A DNA stretch of 64,000 nt, taken from Solirubrobacteraceae bacterium. GTDB taxonomy: Bacteria; Actinomycetota; Thermoleophilia; Solirubrobacterales; Solirubrobacteraceae. The notes under the pieces are model-generated. The model saw only the letters and a program-made list of their open reading frames with translations. It had not been told where the DNA came from and ran no database searches. The stretch covers positions 77,483-141,482 of the forward strand of contig JANWLE010000069.1 in assembly GCA_025451035.1 (NCBI GenBank), in the 5' to 3' direction. This document shows, piece after piece, positions 25,754-33,245 of this stretch. The position numbers and the translations under genes were made by a program. How positions within the stretch are numbered: position 1 is the first letter of the stretch; the number at the start of each line of letters is the position of its first letter.

Positions 25754-26530
25754 TCACATGCCGGCCGGCGCGGGCGAGAAGCGCCAGGCGCCCGGCCGGG
25801 CCCGGGCTAGCCAGTGGGCCCCGTAAGCGGATACGGCGGCAGTGAGTGCGCCGAGCAGCGCATCCAATATGAAGTGGTTGGCGGTGGCGACGATCACGAA
25901 CGCAATCAGCAGTGGGTACAGCCGCCACAGCACCTTCGCCGCGCGGGTACGCGAGAGCGAAGCCAGCGGCCAGCCGATCATCAAAGCAAAGGCCACATGC
26001 ATCGAGGGCACGGCGGCATACGGGTTAAACAGCGCGCTCATCGAGGCGCTCGCGTGGGACACATGCACCCCGGTGATGTCGGAGACCGTGTCGATGAACC
26101 CCCACTCCGGCAGGAAGCGCGGGGGGGCAGTGGGGAAGACGGCGTAGCCGACGAGCGCGATCAGCAGCGCGATCGCGAACATGTTGCGCACGAAATAAAA
26201 GGAGTGGTTGTGACGCCCGTACAGGTAGATCAGGGCTGCCACCGTGATCGACGTCTGCGCGTTGACATACAGCCAACTGGAGAAGTCCATCAGCGCATGG
26301 CTGCCAGACGCCCACGCCTGCACGCTCGGCTCGACGAACACGTGCAGCGCGCGCTCGATCTGGATCATCTCGCGCGCATGCTGGAAGGCGGCGGTGGCGT
26401 TGCCCTGCACCAGGCCGCGCACGAGGCTGTAGGCGCCGTAGGCGAGTCCGACGAGTAGTAGTTGACGCACGACGTCCAGCCATCCGTGCGGCAGGACGCG
26501 CGCCTGCAGGAGCCTTAGCCGGGCGAGCAT
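25754..26530 (-). CDS. PAP2 superfamily protein, Aur1/Ipt1-like
   Basis: This multi-pass membrane protein of 258 residues is in the PAP2 (phosphatidate phosphatase/inositolphosphotransferase) superfamily. The three PAP2 motifs appear as PTAPPRFLP, AVPSMHVAF (Ser-x-His) and NHFILDALLG (His-x3-Asp), the form found in Aur1/Ipt1 inositol-phosphorylceramide synthases. About six hydrophobic segments are present. It lies 45 bases before the CDP-alcohol phosphatidyltransferase and in the same run as ino1. It could dephosphorylate or transfer inositol-phosphate headgroups. The substrate is not shown by sequence. Confidence 0.85.
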   Translation of the reverse strand: MLARLRLLQARVLPHGWLDVVRQLLLVGLAYGAYSLVRGLVQGNATAAFQHAREMIQIERALHVFVEPSVQAWASGSHALMDFSSWLYVNAQTSITVAALIYLYGRHNHSFYFVRNMFAIALLIALVGYAVFPTAPPRFLPEWGFIDTVSDITGVHVSHASASMSALFNPYAAVPSMHVAFALMIGWPLASLSRTRAAKVLWRLYPLLIAFVIVATANHFILDALLGALTAAVSAYGAHWLARARPGAWRFSPAPAGM

Positions 26531-26598
26531 CGGCTAAAAGCCTAAACCATCGCCTGTGCTCGGCGGTAGGGGTTTGGCGTCGCTGGCCGTGCGTCTTC

Positions 26599-28386
26599 TC
26601 AGCCGGCGGCACCCCGGCAGCGTGGACCGTCCTCGAAGATGCGTGTCGGCGAGAAGGAGACTCCGATCCTGAGCTCGCCTGCTCGCGGCGCGCTGACCTG
26701 CGTCCAGTCGTCGGCTGCGCGCTGCACACACCCGACTCCGCTCTGGACAGCCCAGTAGCCGGTGAAGCGCACGCGCACGAGAAACCGTCCCGGTCGTGGC
26801 ACGGCGAGGGTGAACGTGTCGCTGCCGATGCTGCGCATGACCGCTGGGCTTTGCGCCAAACCGGGGCTGTCGCCGACCGCATACAGGCGCCAGTGCGCAG
26901 AGCGCCACACCTCGCGCAGGTAGGCAGGCGTCCTTTCGCCAACCAGCTTTGCCTCGGCACGTGCGGATGGGTCAAGCGGTGCGTCCGGCAGCGCGACGTA
27001 GGAGATTCCCTCTTCGCGAAGCCAGGCGTGATAGCGCGCGCTGGTCAACGTGGCGGTCCCATAGAAGAGCGAGTCGTGCTCCCGGTCTAGCTGGCGCTCC
27101 CAGCCCCGGGCCAGGGAGATATGTGGCGCGAGCCAGCGCGCCTCCCAGTGGACGCGGGTAGCGACCGCCTCGATGCGGTCTGCTCGCGCAAGTACCCCGA
27201 GCCTGCCGAGCTCGCCCAGCAGCGGCTCGTAATAGGAGGCGCTGACAGACGGGTCTGCGACGGCCGCAGCGAAGTCTCGCACCGGTGCCACCACCTGCCA
27301 GTAGGCGAGCACCGGCGCGAGCGCGATCAGAACGCCCCGGCGGCGGCCCCACAGCGCGCAGGCCGCCAGCGGGCCCGCGGTCAGGGCGCCCAGTCGGACC
27401 GCGTTCCCACCGAGCGGGCTGGGGACCAGGAACGCCACCAGCATGCCGAGCGCATACAGCAGCATCCCGCTACGCAGCACTCGCTGCTCACGCGCGATCA
27501 GCGCAGCGATCAACACAACTAGTGTCGCCCCTGGCCCGAAGGACGAGACCACGAACGGCTCTGAGCCGCCCTCGGGGAACGCCGCCGCCAGGAGCAGGAT
27601 CACCACCAGTGCGGCCGCGCCGATGCTCACGCGAGCGCGTATCCCCAGTGGGCTCGCCTCGCGTCCACGGGACTCGATGAAACGAGAGGAGCTCGAGGCG
27701 TAGGTCCGGCGGATGGCTAGCCGACCAGGCTGCCTTGCCGGGGCGCCGATCGCCCACGCCATGCAGGCGAGCAGCAAGAAGACGCCGGCGACCGGACTGG
27801 CGAGCGAGGTGAGCGCCGCGAGCGCGAGCGCAGCCCAGCGTCTACGGCGCTGAGCTACCAGGAGCGCGCCGAGGCCGACGGCGAGCCCCAGGCCATATGG
27901 CACTCGGCCAGAGAGCAGTTCGATGTTTACCCCGAAAGCGAACCAGCAGGCCCCTACGCGCACTCCGCGCGCAGGGAAGCGCCCTTCGATCAGGAGCGCG
28001 AACAGCACAGCTGCGACCGGCGCTGTGATCGCTTGCACCAGACGTGGCCCGAGCAGCGCGCCTAGCGCAGGTGCCAACAGGCTGTAGGCGGGTAGGTGAT
28101 GGCCGCCATACCAAGCGTTGTCCCACAGCGTCAGCCCGGAGTGAGCGAACAGGTAGCTTCGGTATGAAGCGGCGGCCATATCCCCGCTCGCTGGCGCGGC
28201 GATGAGATAGGCCAGTGCGAGCGGGAGAGCGACGGCGCCAGCCAGCGCCCAGGCGGGCTTGCTGGCGAAGCCGGCCGCGCGTGCCTTGACCGCGGAGAAA
28301 CGCCTCGGCGGGCCGGCATCGATCCTCCTCAGCTTGACTCCTTGCGATGCGGGTGTGCGGGATTCGGCATGCCTTTCGCGGGGCAC
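26599..28386 (-). CDS. Large multi-pass membrane protein, GT-C-like
   Basis: This 595-residue protein has about ten or more hydrophobic segments from residue 25 to about 400, followed by a soluble, probably extracytoplasmic C-terminal domain of about 190 residues. An early loop after the first helix contains LTLWDNAWYGGHHLPAYS, where GT-C transferases carry acidic catalytic residues. I infer a polyprenyl-phosphate-sugar-dependent transferase, but no motif proves it. The GTG at 28386 was chosen because it follows the hydrolase stop by 13 bases. Reading further upstream in frame is only antisense to that gene. It ends 68 bases before the PAP2 gene. Confidence 0.65.
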   Translation of the reverse strand: MPRERHAESRTPASQGVKLRRIDAGPPRRFSAVKARAAGFASKPAWALAGAVALPLALAYLIAAPASGDMAAASYRSYLFAHSGLTLWDNAWYGGHHLPAYSLLAPALGALLGPRLVQAITAPVAAVLFALLIEGRFPARGVRVGACWFAFGVNIELLSGRVPYGLGLAVGLGALLVAQRRRRWAALALAALTSLASPVAGVFLLLACMAWAIGAPARQPGRLAIRRTYASSSSRFIESRGREASPLGIRARVSIGAAALVVILLLAAAFPEGGSEPFVVSSFGPGATLVVLIAALIAREQRVLRSGMLLYALGMLVAFLVPSPLGGNAVRLGALTAGPLAACALWGRRRGVLIALAPVLAYWQVVAPVRDFAAAVADPSVSASYYEPLLGELGRLGVLARADRIEAVATRVHWEARWLAPHISLARGWERQLDREHDSLFYGTATLTSARYHAWLREEGISYVALPDAPLDPSARAEAKLVGERTPAYLREVWRSAHWRLYAVGDSPGLAQSPAVMRSIGSDTFTLAVPRPGRFLVRVRFTGYWAVQSGVGCVQRAADDWTQVSAPRAGELRIGVSFSPTRIFEDGPRCRGAAG

Positions 28387-28399
28387 CCTAGCCAGTCGC

Positions 28400-29308
28400 T
28401 CACGCGTCAGCCAGAAACGAGGCCACTTGCTCGATGACATCCGGCCGGTCGAGCCACGGCCAATGACCGGCGTCCGCCAAGCGCAGCAACTCGGCGTTGG
28501 CGAGCGCCTGCGCGTAGCGGTCAGCAAACACGGCGGGGATGTAGGGGTCGCGCTCGCCCCAGACGACGAGTGAAGGCATCGTGAGCGACCCCAGCCGCTT
28601 GCCGGTCTGCGCCAAGACCTCGCTGGGAGAGCTGCGGTAGAGGCGCAAGATCGCACGCTGCGTGCCGTGGTCGAAGTGGTCCAAGATCGAGTCGATGAAC
28701 GAGTCGGGCAGCGCCCCGGCGGTCGTGGCTTCGCGGGTCCCGTAACGCAGCACGGCGCGCGTCGTTGAGCCCATCGCGAGCTCGCCGAGCACCGGCGTGC
28801 GCCACAGGCGGGCAGTCCGGTGCCAGCGGTAGCCATCGAGCAGCGGGACGGCGTTGATCACCACCAACCGCTCGACGCGGTCGGGGTGAGCCAGCGCGAA
28901 GGCAAGTCCCACGGCGCCCCAGTCGTGCACGACCATGCGCACCCGCTCGAGCGACAGCGCCTCGAGGAACCGCTCTATGAAAGCGGCGTACTCGGAGATC
29001 GTGTAGTCGCGGTTGTTGGGCTTTCCCGACCGACCGAAGCCGGGTAGATCCACGGCTAGGCCGCCTGTCCGTTCGAGGAAGCCGACGCTCGGTCTTGGTT
29101 GCTCGATCCAGCGGTCGCTGTCGCGCATCAGCCTCCACCACCGCCTCCAGCGAGGCTTGATCCTTTGCACCGCTTTTCCCGCGACCCAGTCATCAGAGCT
29201 TGAGGGGACGCCGTGGAGATACAGCGTTGGGGTTCCCTCGACCATGGCGCTGCGCCAGAAGACGGGCAGGCCGTCGATCTGCGCAGTCTGCTCGCTGACT
29301 GTGAACAC
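28400..29308 (-). CDS. Alpha/beta hydrolase (haloalkane dehalogenase/epoxide hydrolase-like)
   Basis: This alpha/beta hydrolase has 302 residues. It shows the oxyanion segment LYLHGVPSSSDDW, then GLAVDLPGFGRSGKP, the nucleophile elbow VHDWGAVG with Asp as nucleophile (typical of haloalkane dehalogenases and epoxide hydrolases rather than esterases), VVWGERDP and the catalytic His in AGHWPWLD. The GTG at 29308 was chosen as the first start after the divergent endonuclease III promoter region. A longer frame beyond it is antisense to that gene. It is followed closely by the large membrane protein. The substrate is unknown. Confidence 0.85.
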   Translation of the reverse strand: MFTVSEQTAQIDGLPVFWRSAMVEGTPTLYLHGVPSSSDDWVAGKAVQRIKPRWRRWWRLMRDSDRWIEQPRPSVGFLERTGGLAVDLPGFGRSGKPNNRDYTISEYAAFIERFLEALSLERVRMVVHDWGAVGLAFALAHPDRVERLVVINAVPLLDGYRWHRTARLWRTPVLGELAMGSTTRAVLRYGTREATTAGALPDSFIDSILDHFDHGTQRAILRLYRSSPSEVLAQTGKRLGSLTMPSLVVWGERDPYIPAVFADRYAQALANAELLRLADAGHWPWLDRPDVIEQVASFLADA

Positions 29309-29380
29309 GAGGAGGCGAGGATATAGCGTGTGGCTCCCACCTCGATGTCGACTAGGGCGCACCGTTCGTCCGCTTGTGGA

Positions 29381-29386
29381 TACGGT
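29381..29386 (+). promoter_or_regulatory. Leaderless-type -10 element
   Basis: TACGGT, then 6 bases (gaagcc), then ATG 29393 of the endonuclease III gene. Confidence 0.45.
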
Positions 29387-29392
29387 GAAGCC

Positions 29393-30232
29393 ATGCCACC
29401 AGCCGAGCGTGCACTCGGGCGGGAGCCGGCCGCGGACCCGCCGAAGCCCTGGCGGCGGCCGAGCGCCGCGCGCGTCGCCCGAGTACGCGACCGCCTGCGC
29501 GAGGTGTACGGCATTCCATTGATGGCGCCGCACGAGCGCCCACTTGATGAGTTGATCTTGACGGTGCTCTCGCAGAGCACCAACGACCGCAATCGCGATG
29601 TCGCTTTCATGCGACTGCGCGAGCGTTTTGCGGACACGGGCCCGTCTGCCCCGTGCGCAGGATCGATCGACTACGAGGCGATGCTTCGAGCTCCGGTGGG
29701 TGAGATCGAGGAGGCGATTCGCCCCGGCGGGATCTCCAAGGTCAAGTCCGCGCGAATCAAGGCGATTCTGCAGGCGATCGCCGGCTCGGCCCGCGATCCC
29801 CGCTGTCAGCTCTCGCTGGACTGGATGCGCGAGGCTCCGATCGAGGAGAGCCGCGACTACCTCACAGCGCTCCCCGGGGTGGGGCGCAAGACGGCCGCCT
29901 GCGTGCTGCTGTTCTCCTACGGCCTTCCCGATATACCGGTCGACACGCACGTGTCGCGGGTGGGCACGCGGCTTGGTTTCTTCCGCCCGGGCGCGGGCTT
30001 CGAGGAGCTACACGATGAGATGCTCGCGATCACGCCGGCGGGACAGGCACTCGAGTTGCACGTCGATCTGCTGCGTCACGGCCGTCGCACGTGTTTTGCG
30101 CGCGATCCGGCCTGCCCTCGCTGTCCGCTCGCGCGTATGTGCCCAAGCCGCAGGCTCCCTTCCGCGCGGCAAAAGCCCGAGCCTCGCCGCACTCAGCCTC
30201 GTGGCAGCACCAAAAACGCGATCACCGCGTAG
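29393..30232 (+). CDS. Endonuclease III-family DNA glycosylase/lyase
   Basis: This is a base-excision repair enzyme of the Nth/MutY fold, acting on oxidised pyrimidines. In its 279 residues, the helix-hairpin-helix reads LPGVGRKTAACVLLFSYG, with the catalytic lysine in GRKTA and the catalytic Asp in VDTHVSRVGTRLG. The C-terminal 4Fe-4S cluster is intact as C-x6-C-x2-C-x5-C (CFARDPACPRCPLARMC). The N-terminus has an Arg/Pro-rich extension of about 25 residues. It converges with and overlaps the hemolysin III gene by 40 bases. It may differ from classic Nth in specificity. Confidence 0.92.
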   Translation: MPPAERALGREPAADPPKPWRRPSAARVARVRDRLREVYGIPLMAPHERPLDELILTVLSQSTNDRNRDVAFMRLRERFADTGPSAPCAGSIDYEAMLRAPVGEIEEAIRPGGISKVKSARIKAILQAIAGSARDPRCQLSLDWMREAPIEESRDYLTALPGVGRKTAACVLLFSYGLPDIPVDTHVSRVGTRLGFFRPGAGFEELHDEMLAITPAGQALELHVDLLRHGRRTCFARDPACPRCPLARMCPSRRLPSARQKPEPRRTQPRGSTKNAITA

Positions 30233-30876
30233 TGCAGGGCCGCCGCTGCGATCACCAGCGCGTGGAATATCTCGTGGTAGCCGAAGACCGCGGGCCACGG
30301 GTTGGGTCTGCCGGTGGCGTAGATGATCGCGCCGACTGTATACAGCAGCCCGCCGAGCGCGATCCCCGCAACCCCGATCCAGCCAATCGCCCCAGGTAGC
30401 TCTCCGAAGACCGCGACGGACACCCACCCGAGCGCGACATAGACGGCGGCAAACAGCCACTTCGGCGCGTCGATCCACGCGAGCTTGAAGACGATGCCCG
30501 CCGCGGCGCCAGCCCACACCACGATTAGTACGGTCCTTGCGAGCGCACCCGACAGGGCGATCACCGCGACCGGGGTATAGGTGCCCGCGATCAACACGAA
30601 GATCATCGAGTGATCGAGCCGCCGCATCCAGCGTCTGGCGGCCGGTTGCCATGTGACGCGGTGATATAGCGCACTCGTGCCGAGCAGCGCAGAGACCGCG
30701 GCAGCGTAGATGGTCGCGACGACCCTCGCCGTGCCGGCCGAGGCGGCGAGTATCAGGCTTGCCCCGCATGCCAGCGAGACGAAGAACGCGTATTGATGAG
30801 AGACGCCGCGTAGGCGGGGCTTCACGAACAGCGCGACACCCTGCTTGATGCTCGTTGGCTGAATATCGCTACTCAC
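30193..30876 (-). CDS. Hemolysin III family (PAQR-like) membrane protein
   Basis: This seven-helix membrane protein has 227 residues and belongs to the YqfA/hemolysin III/PAQR superfamily, predicted metal-dependent membrane hydrolases. The family histidines are found in SALYHR, MRRLDHSMIFVLIAGTYTP and FGYHEIFHALVIAAAALHY. Despite the name, the cellular role in most bacteria is membrane-lipid related and not haemolytic. The GTG start at 30876 is preceded by TACCGT-N6, a leaderless arrangement. Its end overlaps the endonuclease III gene on the other strand. Confidence 0.9.
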   Translation of the reverse strand: MSSDIQPTSIKQGVALFVKPRLRGVSHQYAFFVSLACGASLILAASAGTARVVATIYAAAVSALLGTSALYHRVTWQPAARRWMRRLDHSMIFVLIAGTYTPVAVIALSGALARTVLIVVWAGAAAGIVFKLAWIDAPKWLFAAVYVALGWVSVAVFGELPGAIGWIGVAGIALGGLLYTVGAIIYATGRPNPWPAVFGYHEIFHALVIAAAALHYAVIAFLVLPRG

Positions 30877-30882
30877 GTAAAC

Positions 30883-30888
30883 ACGGTA
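30883..30888 (-). promoter_or_regulatory. Leaderless-type -10 element
   Basis: On the minus strand TACCGT, 6 bases (gtttac), then GTG 30876 of the hemolysin III gene. Confidence 0.45.
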
Positions 30889-30907
30889 GCGCGGTCCCGG
30901 CGGCCTT

Positions 30908-31813
30908 TCAGGCCCTGCCTCGCTGCGCGGTCGCCAGCCGTGAGTGCTCTCGCTCAGGGCTGACCCTGACCACCTCCCAGGCGAGGCCGAACTTCGCCAT
31001 CGCGAGGATCAGCCAGCCGGAGGGGTCGAGCTCATACCAGCGCAAACCGTGGAATGCCGAGCGCGGGAAGGCGTGGTGGTTGTGATGCCATGCCTCCCCC
31101 AGCGAGGGAAGGGCGAGCCAGAAGACGTTCGTGGAGTGATCGTCGGTGTCGAACCGACGCCGGCCGAAGAAATGACAGATCGAGTTGATCGACCAGGTGA
31201 TGTGGTGAACCAGGAAAATCCGCACGAGCCCTCCCCACAGCAAGGCCGAGAGTCCCGCCATCAGCGAGCCCCCGCTGAGCGCGAGACCCGCCAGGAAGGG
31301 CAGCAGCAGCGTGCTGAGGGCGATCCATGGAAACGCACGGCTGATCGCGCGCATCTTTGGATCCTCCAGTAGGTCGGCAGCGAAGCGGCTGGAGGACGCC
31401 TGCCCGTGTGTCTCGAACAGCCAGCCGACGTGCGCATGCCAGAGTCCGTGCAGCATTCCCCGCAGCCCGGCGCCGTGGCCCGCGTGAGGACTGTGTGGAT
31501 CGCCCTCCTCGTCGGTGAAGGTGTGATGCTTGCGGTGGTCGGCGACCCAGTCGATCACCGGTCCCTGCAAGGACATCGAGCCCATGGTCGCGAGCGCGTA
31601 GCGCAGCCACGCGTGTGTCTGGAAGGCGCGGTGGGTCAGTAGACGGTGAAAGCCCACCGTCACGCCGATCGCGGTGATCAAGTACATCGCGAGGAAGATC
31701 GCGATATCGCGCATGTCGAGGAACCGGTGCCAGAGAATCACCGCCGCGAAGAGCAATCCAGCGAACGGGACGATCACGGCCGCGACATTGACGTTGCGCT
31801 CAAGACGGGTCAT
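30908..31813 (-). CDS. Acyl-CoA/stearoyl delta-9 desaturase-type fatty acid desaturase
   Basis: This membrane di-iron desaturase of 301 residues introduces a double bond into acyl chains. The three histidine boxes are present as HRLLTHRAF, HRKHHTF and HNHHAF, with pairs of hydrophobic segments between them. The start at 31813 follows TACGCT-N6-ATG, and a 22-base palindromic AT-rich element overlaps the -35/spacer region, which suggests repression. It is divergent from a PucR-type regulator gene 68 bases away, which is a natural candidate for control of membrane fluidity. Confidence 0.93.
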   Translation of the reverse strand: MTRLERNVNVAAVIVPFAGLLFAAVILWHRFLDMRDIAIFLAMYLITAIGVTVGFHRLLTHRAFQTHAWLRYALATMGSMSLQGPVIDWVADHRKHHTFTDEEGDPHSPHAGHGAGLRGMLHGLWHAHVGWLFETHGQASSSRFAADLLEDPKMRAISRAFPWIALSTLLLPFLAGLALSGGSLMAGLSALLWGGLVRIFLVHHITWSINSICHFFGRRRFDTDDHSTNVFWLALPSLGEAWHHNHHAFPRSAFHGLRWYELDPSGWLILAMAKFGLAWEVVRVSPEREHSRLATAQRGRA

Positions 31814-31819
31814 GCTTTG

Positions 31820-31825
31820 AGCGTA
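31820..31825 (-). promoter_or_regulatory. Leaderless-type -10 element of the desaturase
   Basis: On the minus strand TACGCT, 6 bases (caaagc), then ATG 31813. Confidence 0.5.
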
Positions 31826-31827
31826 GG

Positions 31828-31849
31828 CGAGAGAATTTTCAATTTCTCG
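31828..31849. promoter_or_regulatory. Imperfect palindrome, probable operator between desaturase and PucR-type gene
   Basis: CGAGAGAATT-ttc-AATTTCTCG is palindromic apart from one extra base in the left arm. It is strikingly AT-rich for this genome and lies over the -35/spacer of the desaturase promoter, where a bound repressor would block transcription. Confidence 0.5.
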
Positions 31850-31881
31850 TCACATCGCTAACGGTAGATCCATCGGTTTTT

Positions 31882-33084
31882 ATGCAGATTGCTCAAAGAG
31901 TGGCGTTTGGCATCGAGCCCTCGTGGGGCCAGTTGGACCCGGAGCTCGCGCTGGCCCTGCACGCTGGGCTCCCTGCTCTCACAGACGAGATCATCGCTGC
32001 TATCGGCGAGGCGATACCGGAGTACCGGAGGCCGCTTGAGGGCGCCTTCGGACGAGGGGTGCGCGTGGGTGTCCGCCGCGCGCTCGAGCAGTTCCTGCGG
32101 CTGGTCGAGCACGGGGAGCTGACCGGCCCCTCCGATCGCGACATCTATCGGGAGCTGGGGCGCGGAGAGTTGCGGGCGGGACGGAGCCTGGACGCCCTAC
32201 AGGCTGCGTACCGGCTGGGCTCACGCATCTCCTGGAGACGTGTCTCAAGCGTAGCTCGAGAGCGGGGCGCTGATGCCGCCACCGTCTCTTTGCTGGCGGA
32301 GTCGATGTTCGCCCACATAGAGGAGATCTCAGCCAGCTCCGTCGAAGGGTACGCGCAGGCTCAGGCCGAGCTCGCGGGCGAGCGAGACCGCCGCCGCCGC
32401 CGTTTGGTGCGCATGCTCGTCGAGCGCAGCGAGGCCATAGATGAGCATGCGCTGCGCTTGAGCGCGCTCGACGCCGAGTGGGAGCTGCCGACCACGCTCG
32501 CGGTGCTCCTCTGCGAAGCCGAGGACGTGAACATCCTGGTCCCGCTGATCGGCGCGGACGCCATCGGCGCCAGGGTCGATGAGCTGGCGTGCGTGCTGGT
32601 CTGTGACCCGGACGCGCCGGCACGGCGCTCGCAGCTCGAGAAGCTTCTGCACCGCCGCCAGCTGATCGCGGCCCTCGGCCCGACCGTGCCCAGCGCCGAG
32701 GCGCATTTGAGCTTCAGACGAGCATCCACCGGGCTTGAGCTGCTGAAGCGCGGTGTGTTTCCCGCGGAGGGACTGCTCATTTGTGAGGAGCATCTGCTCG
32801 CGCTGTTGCTATTCGGTGATCCCGAGCTTGGCGATGAGCTCGTGCGGCGAAGCCTCGCGCCGCTGGAGCTGGAGTCGCCCGGTTCGCGAAAGCGGTTGCG
32901 CCAGACGCTCGCCTCCTGGCTGCGTCATCAGGGAAGTGTGCCGGCGATAGCCAGCGAACTGCACGTTCACCGCCAGACGGTGCGCTATCGCTTGAATCGC
33001 CTGAAGGAGCTCTTCGGGGAGCTACTCGAAGATCCAGATCGCCGACTCGAGATAGAGCTCGCCTTGCGGGTAACCCAAAGATAG
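31882..33084 (+). CDS. PucR-type transcriptional regulator
   Basis: This regulator of 400 residues has an N-terminal helical region of about 160 residues resembling the RsbT co-antagonist-like sensor part of such proteins, a middle GGDEF-like degenerate region, and a C-terminal PucR helix-turn-helix at about 340-400 (VPAIASELHVHRQTVRYRLNRLKELFG). It is divergent from the desaturase. No Shine-Dalgarno is evident before ATG 31882. A hairpin lies after its end. Control of the desaturase is an inference from position only; the effector is unknown. Confidence 0.82.
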   Translation: MQIAQRVAFGIEPSWGQLDPELALALHAGLPALTDEIIAAIGEAIPEYRRPLEGAFGRGVRVGVRRALEQFLRLVEHGELTGPSDRDIYRELGRGELRAGRSLDALQAAYRLGSRISWRRVSSVARERGADAATVSLLAESMFAHIEEISASSVEGYAQAQAELAGERDRRRRRLVRMLVERSEAIDEHALRLSALDAEWELPTTLAVLLCEAEDVNILVPLIGADAIGARVDELACVLVCDPDAPARRSQLEKLLHRRQLIAALGPTVPSAEAHLSFRRASTGLELLKRGVFPAEGLLICEEHLLALLLFGDPELGDELVRRSLAPLELESPGSRKRLRQTLASWLRHQGSVPAIASELHVHRQTVRYRLNRLKELFGELLEDPDRRLEIELALRVTQR

Positions 33085-33117
33085 GGCCGCACCGGCCGTT
33101 AGGCATCTTCTGGAGGC

Positions 33118-33145
33118 GGGGGCACCGGGTCGGCCACCCGCCCCC
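33118..33145 (+). terminator. GC-rich hairpin after the PucR-type gene
   Basis: GGGGG and CGGGT (33118-33130, with a 3-base bulge) pair with ACCCG and CCCCC (33136-33145) around the loop cggcc. ATTTG follows. It separates the regulator from the dnaK operon. Confidence 0.6.
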
Positions 33146-33175
33146 ATTTGCCATGCTCTTTGTCTAGAAGCCCTG

Positions 33176-33204
33176 TTGGATGTTCTGAGAAAATCTGCCA
33201 TACT
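33176..33204 (+). promoter_or_regulatory. dnaK promoter
   Basis: TTGGAT (33176-33181), a 17-base spacer, then CATACT (33199-33204). The -10 lies inside the HspR-like inverted repeat, so repressor and polymerase would compete. Confidence 0.6.
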
Positions 33205-33216
33205 CACGCTTAGATT
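33192..33216 (+). promoter_or_regulatory. HspR-type operator at dnaK (degenerate left arm)
   Basis: AATCTGCCA-N7-GCTTAGATT. The right arm matches 8 of 9 bases and the left arm 5 of 9 of the perfect repeat found before clpB, with the same 7-base spacer. Canonical actinobacterial HAIR is CTTGAGT-N7-ACTCAAG. Confidence 0.65.
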
Positions 33217-33245
33217 TGTAAAGCACACAGTAAGGAGCTTCCCCC

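Noticed and set aside
28387-28836. N-terminal extension of the large membrane protein
   Set aside because: The extension is Arg/Ser/Pro-rich antisense of the alpha/beta hydrolase gene. GTG 28386 just after that gene is the sensible start.
29309-29950. N-terminal extension of the alpha/beta hydrolase
   Set aside because: It is antisense to the endonuclease III gene and has no domain match.
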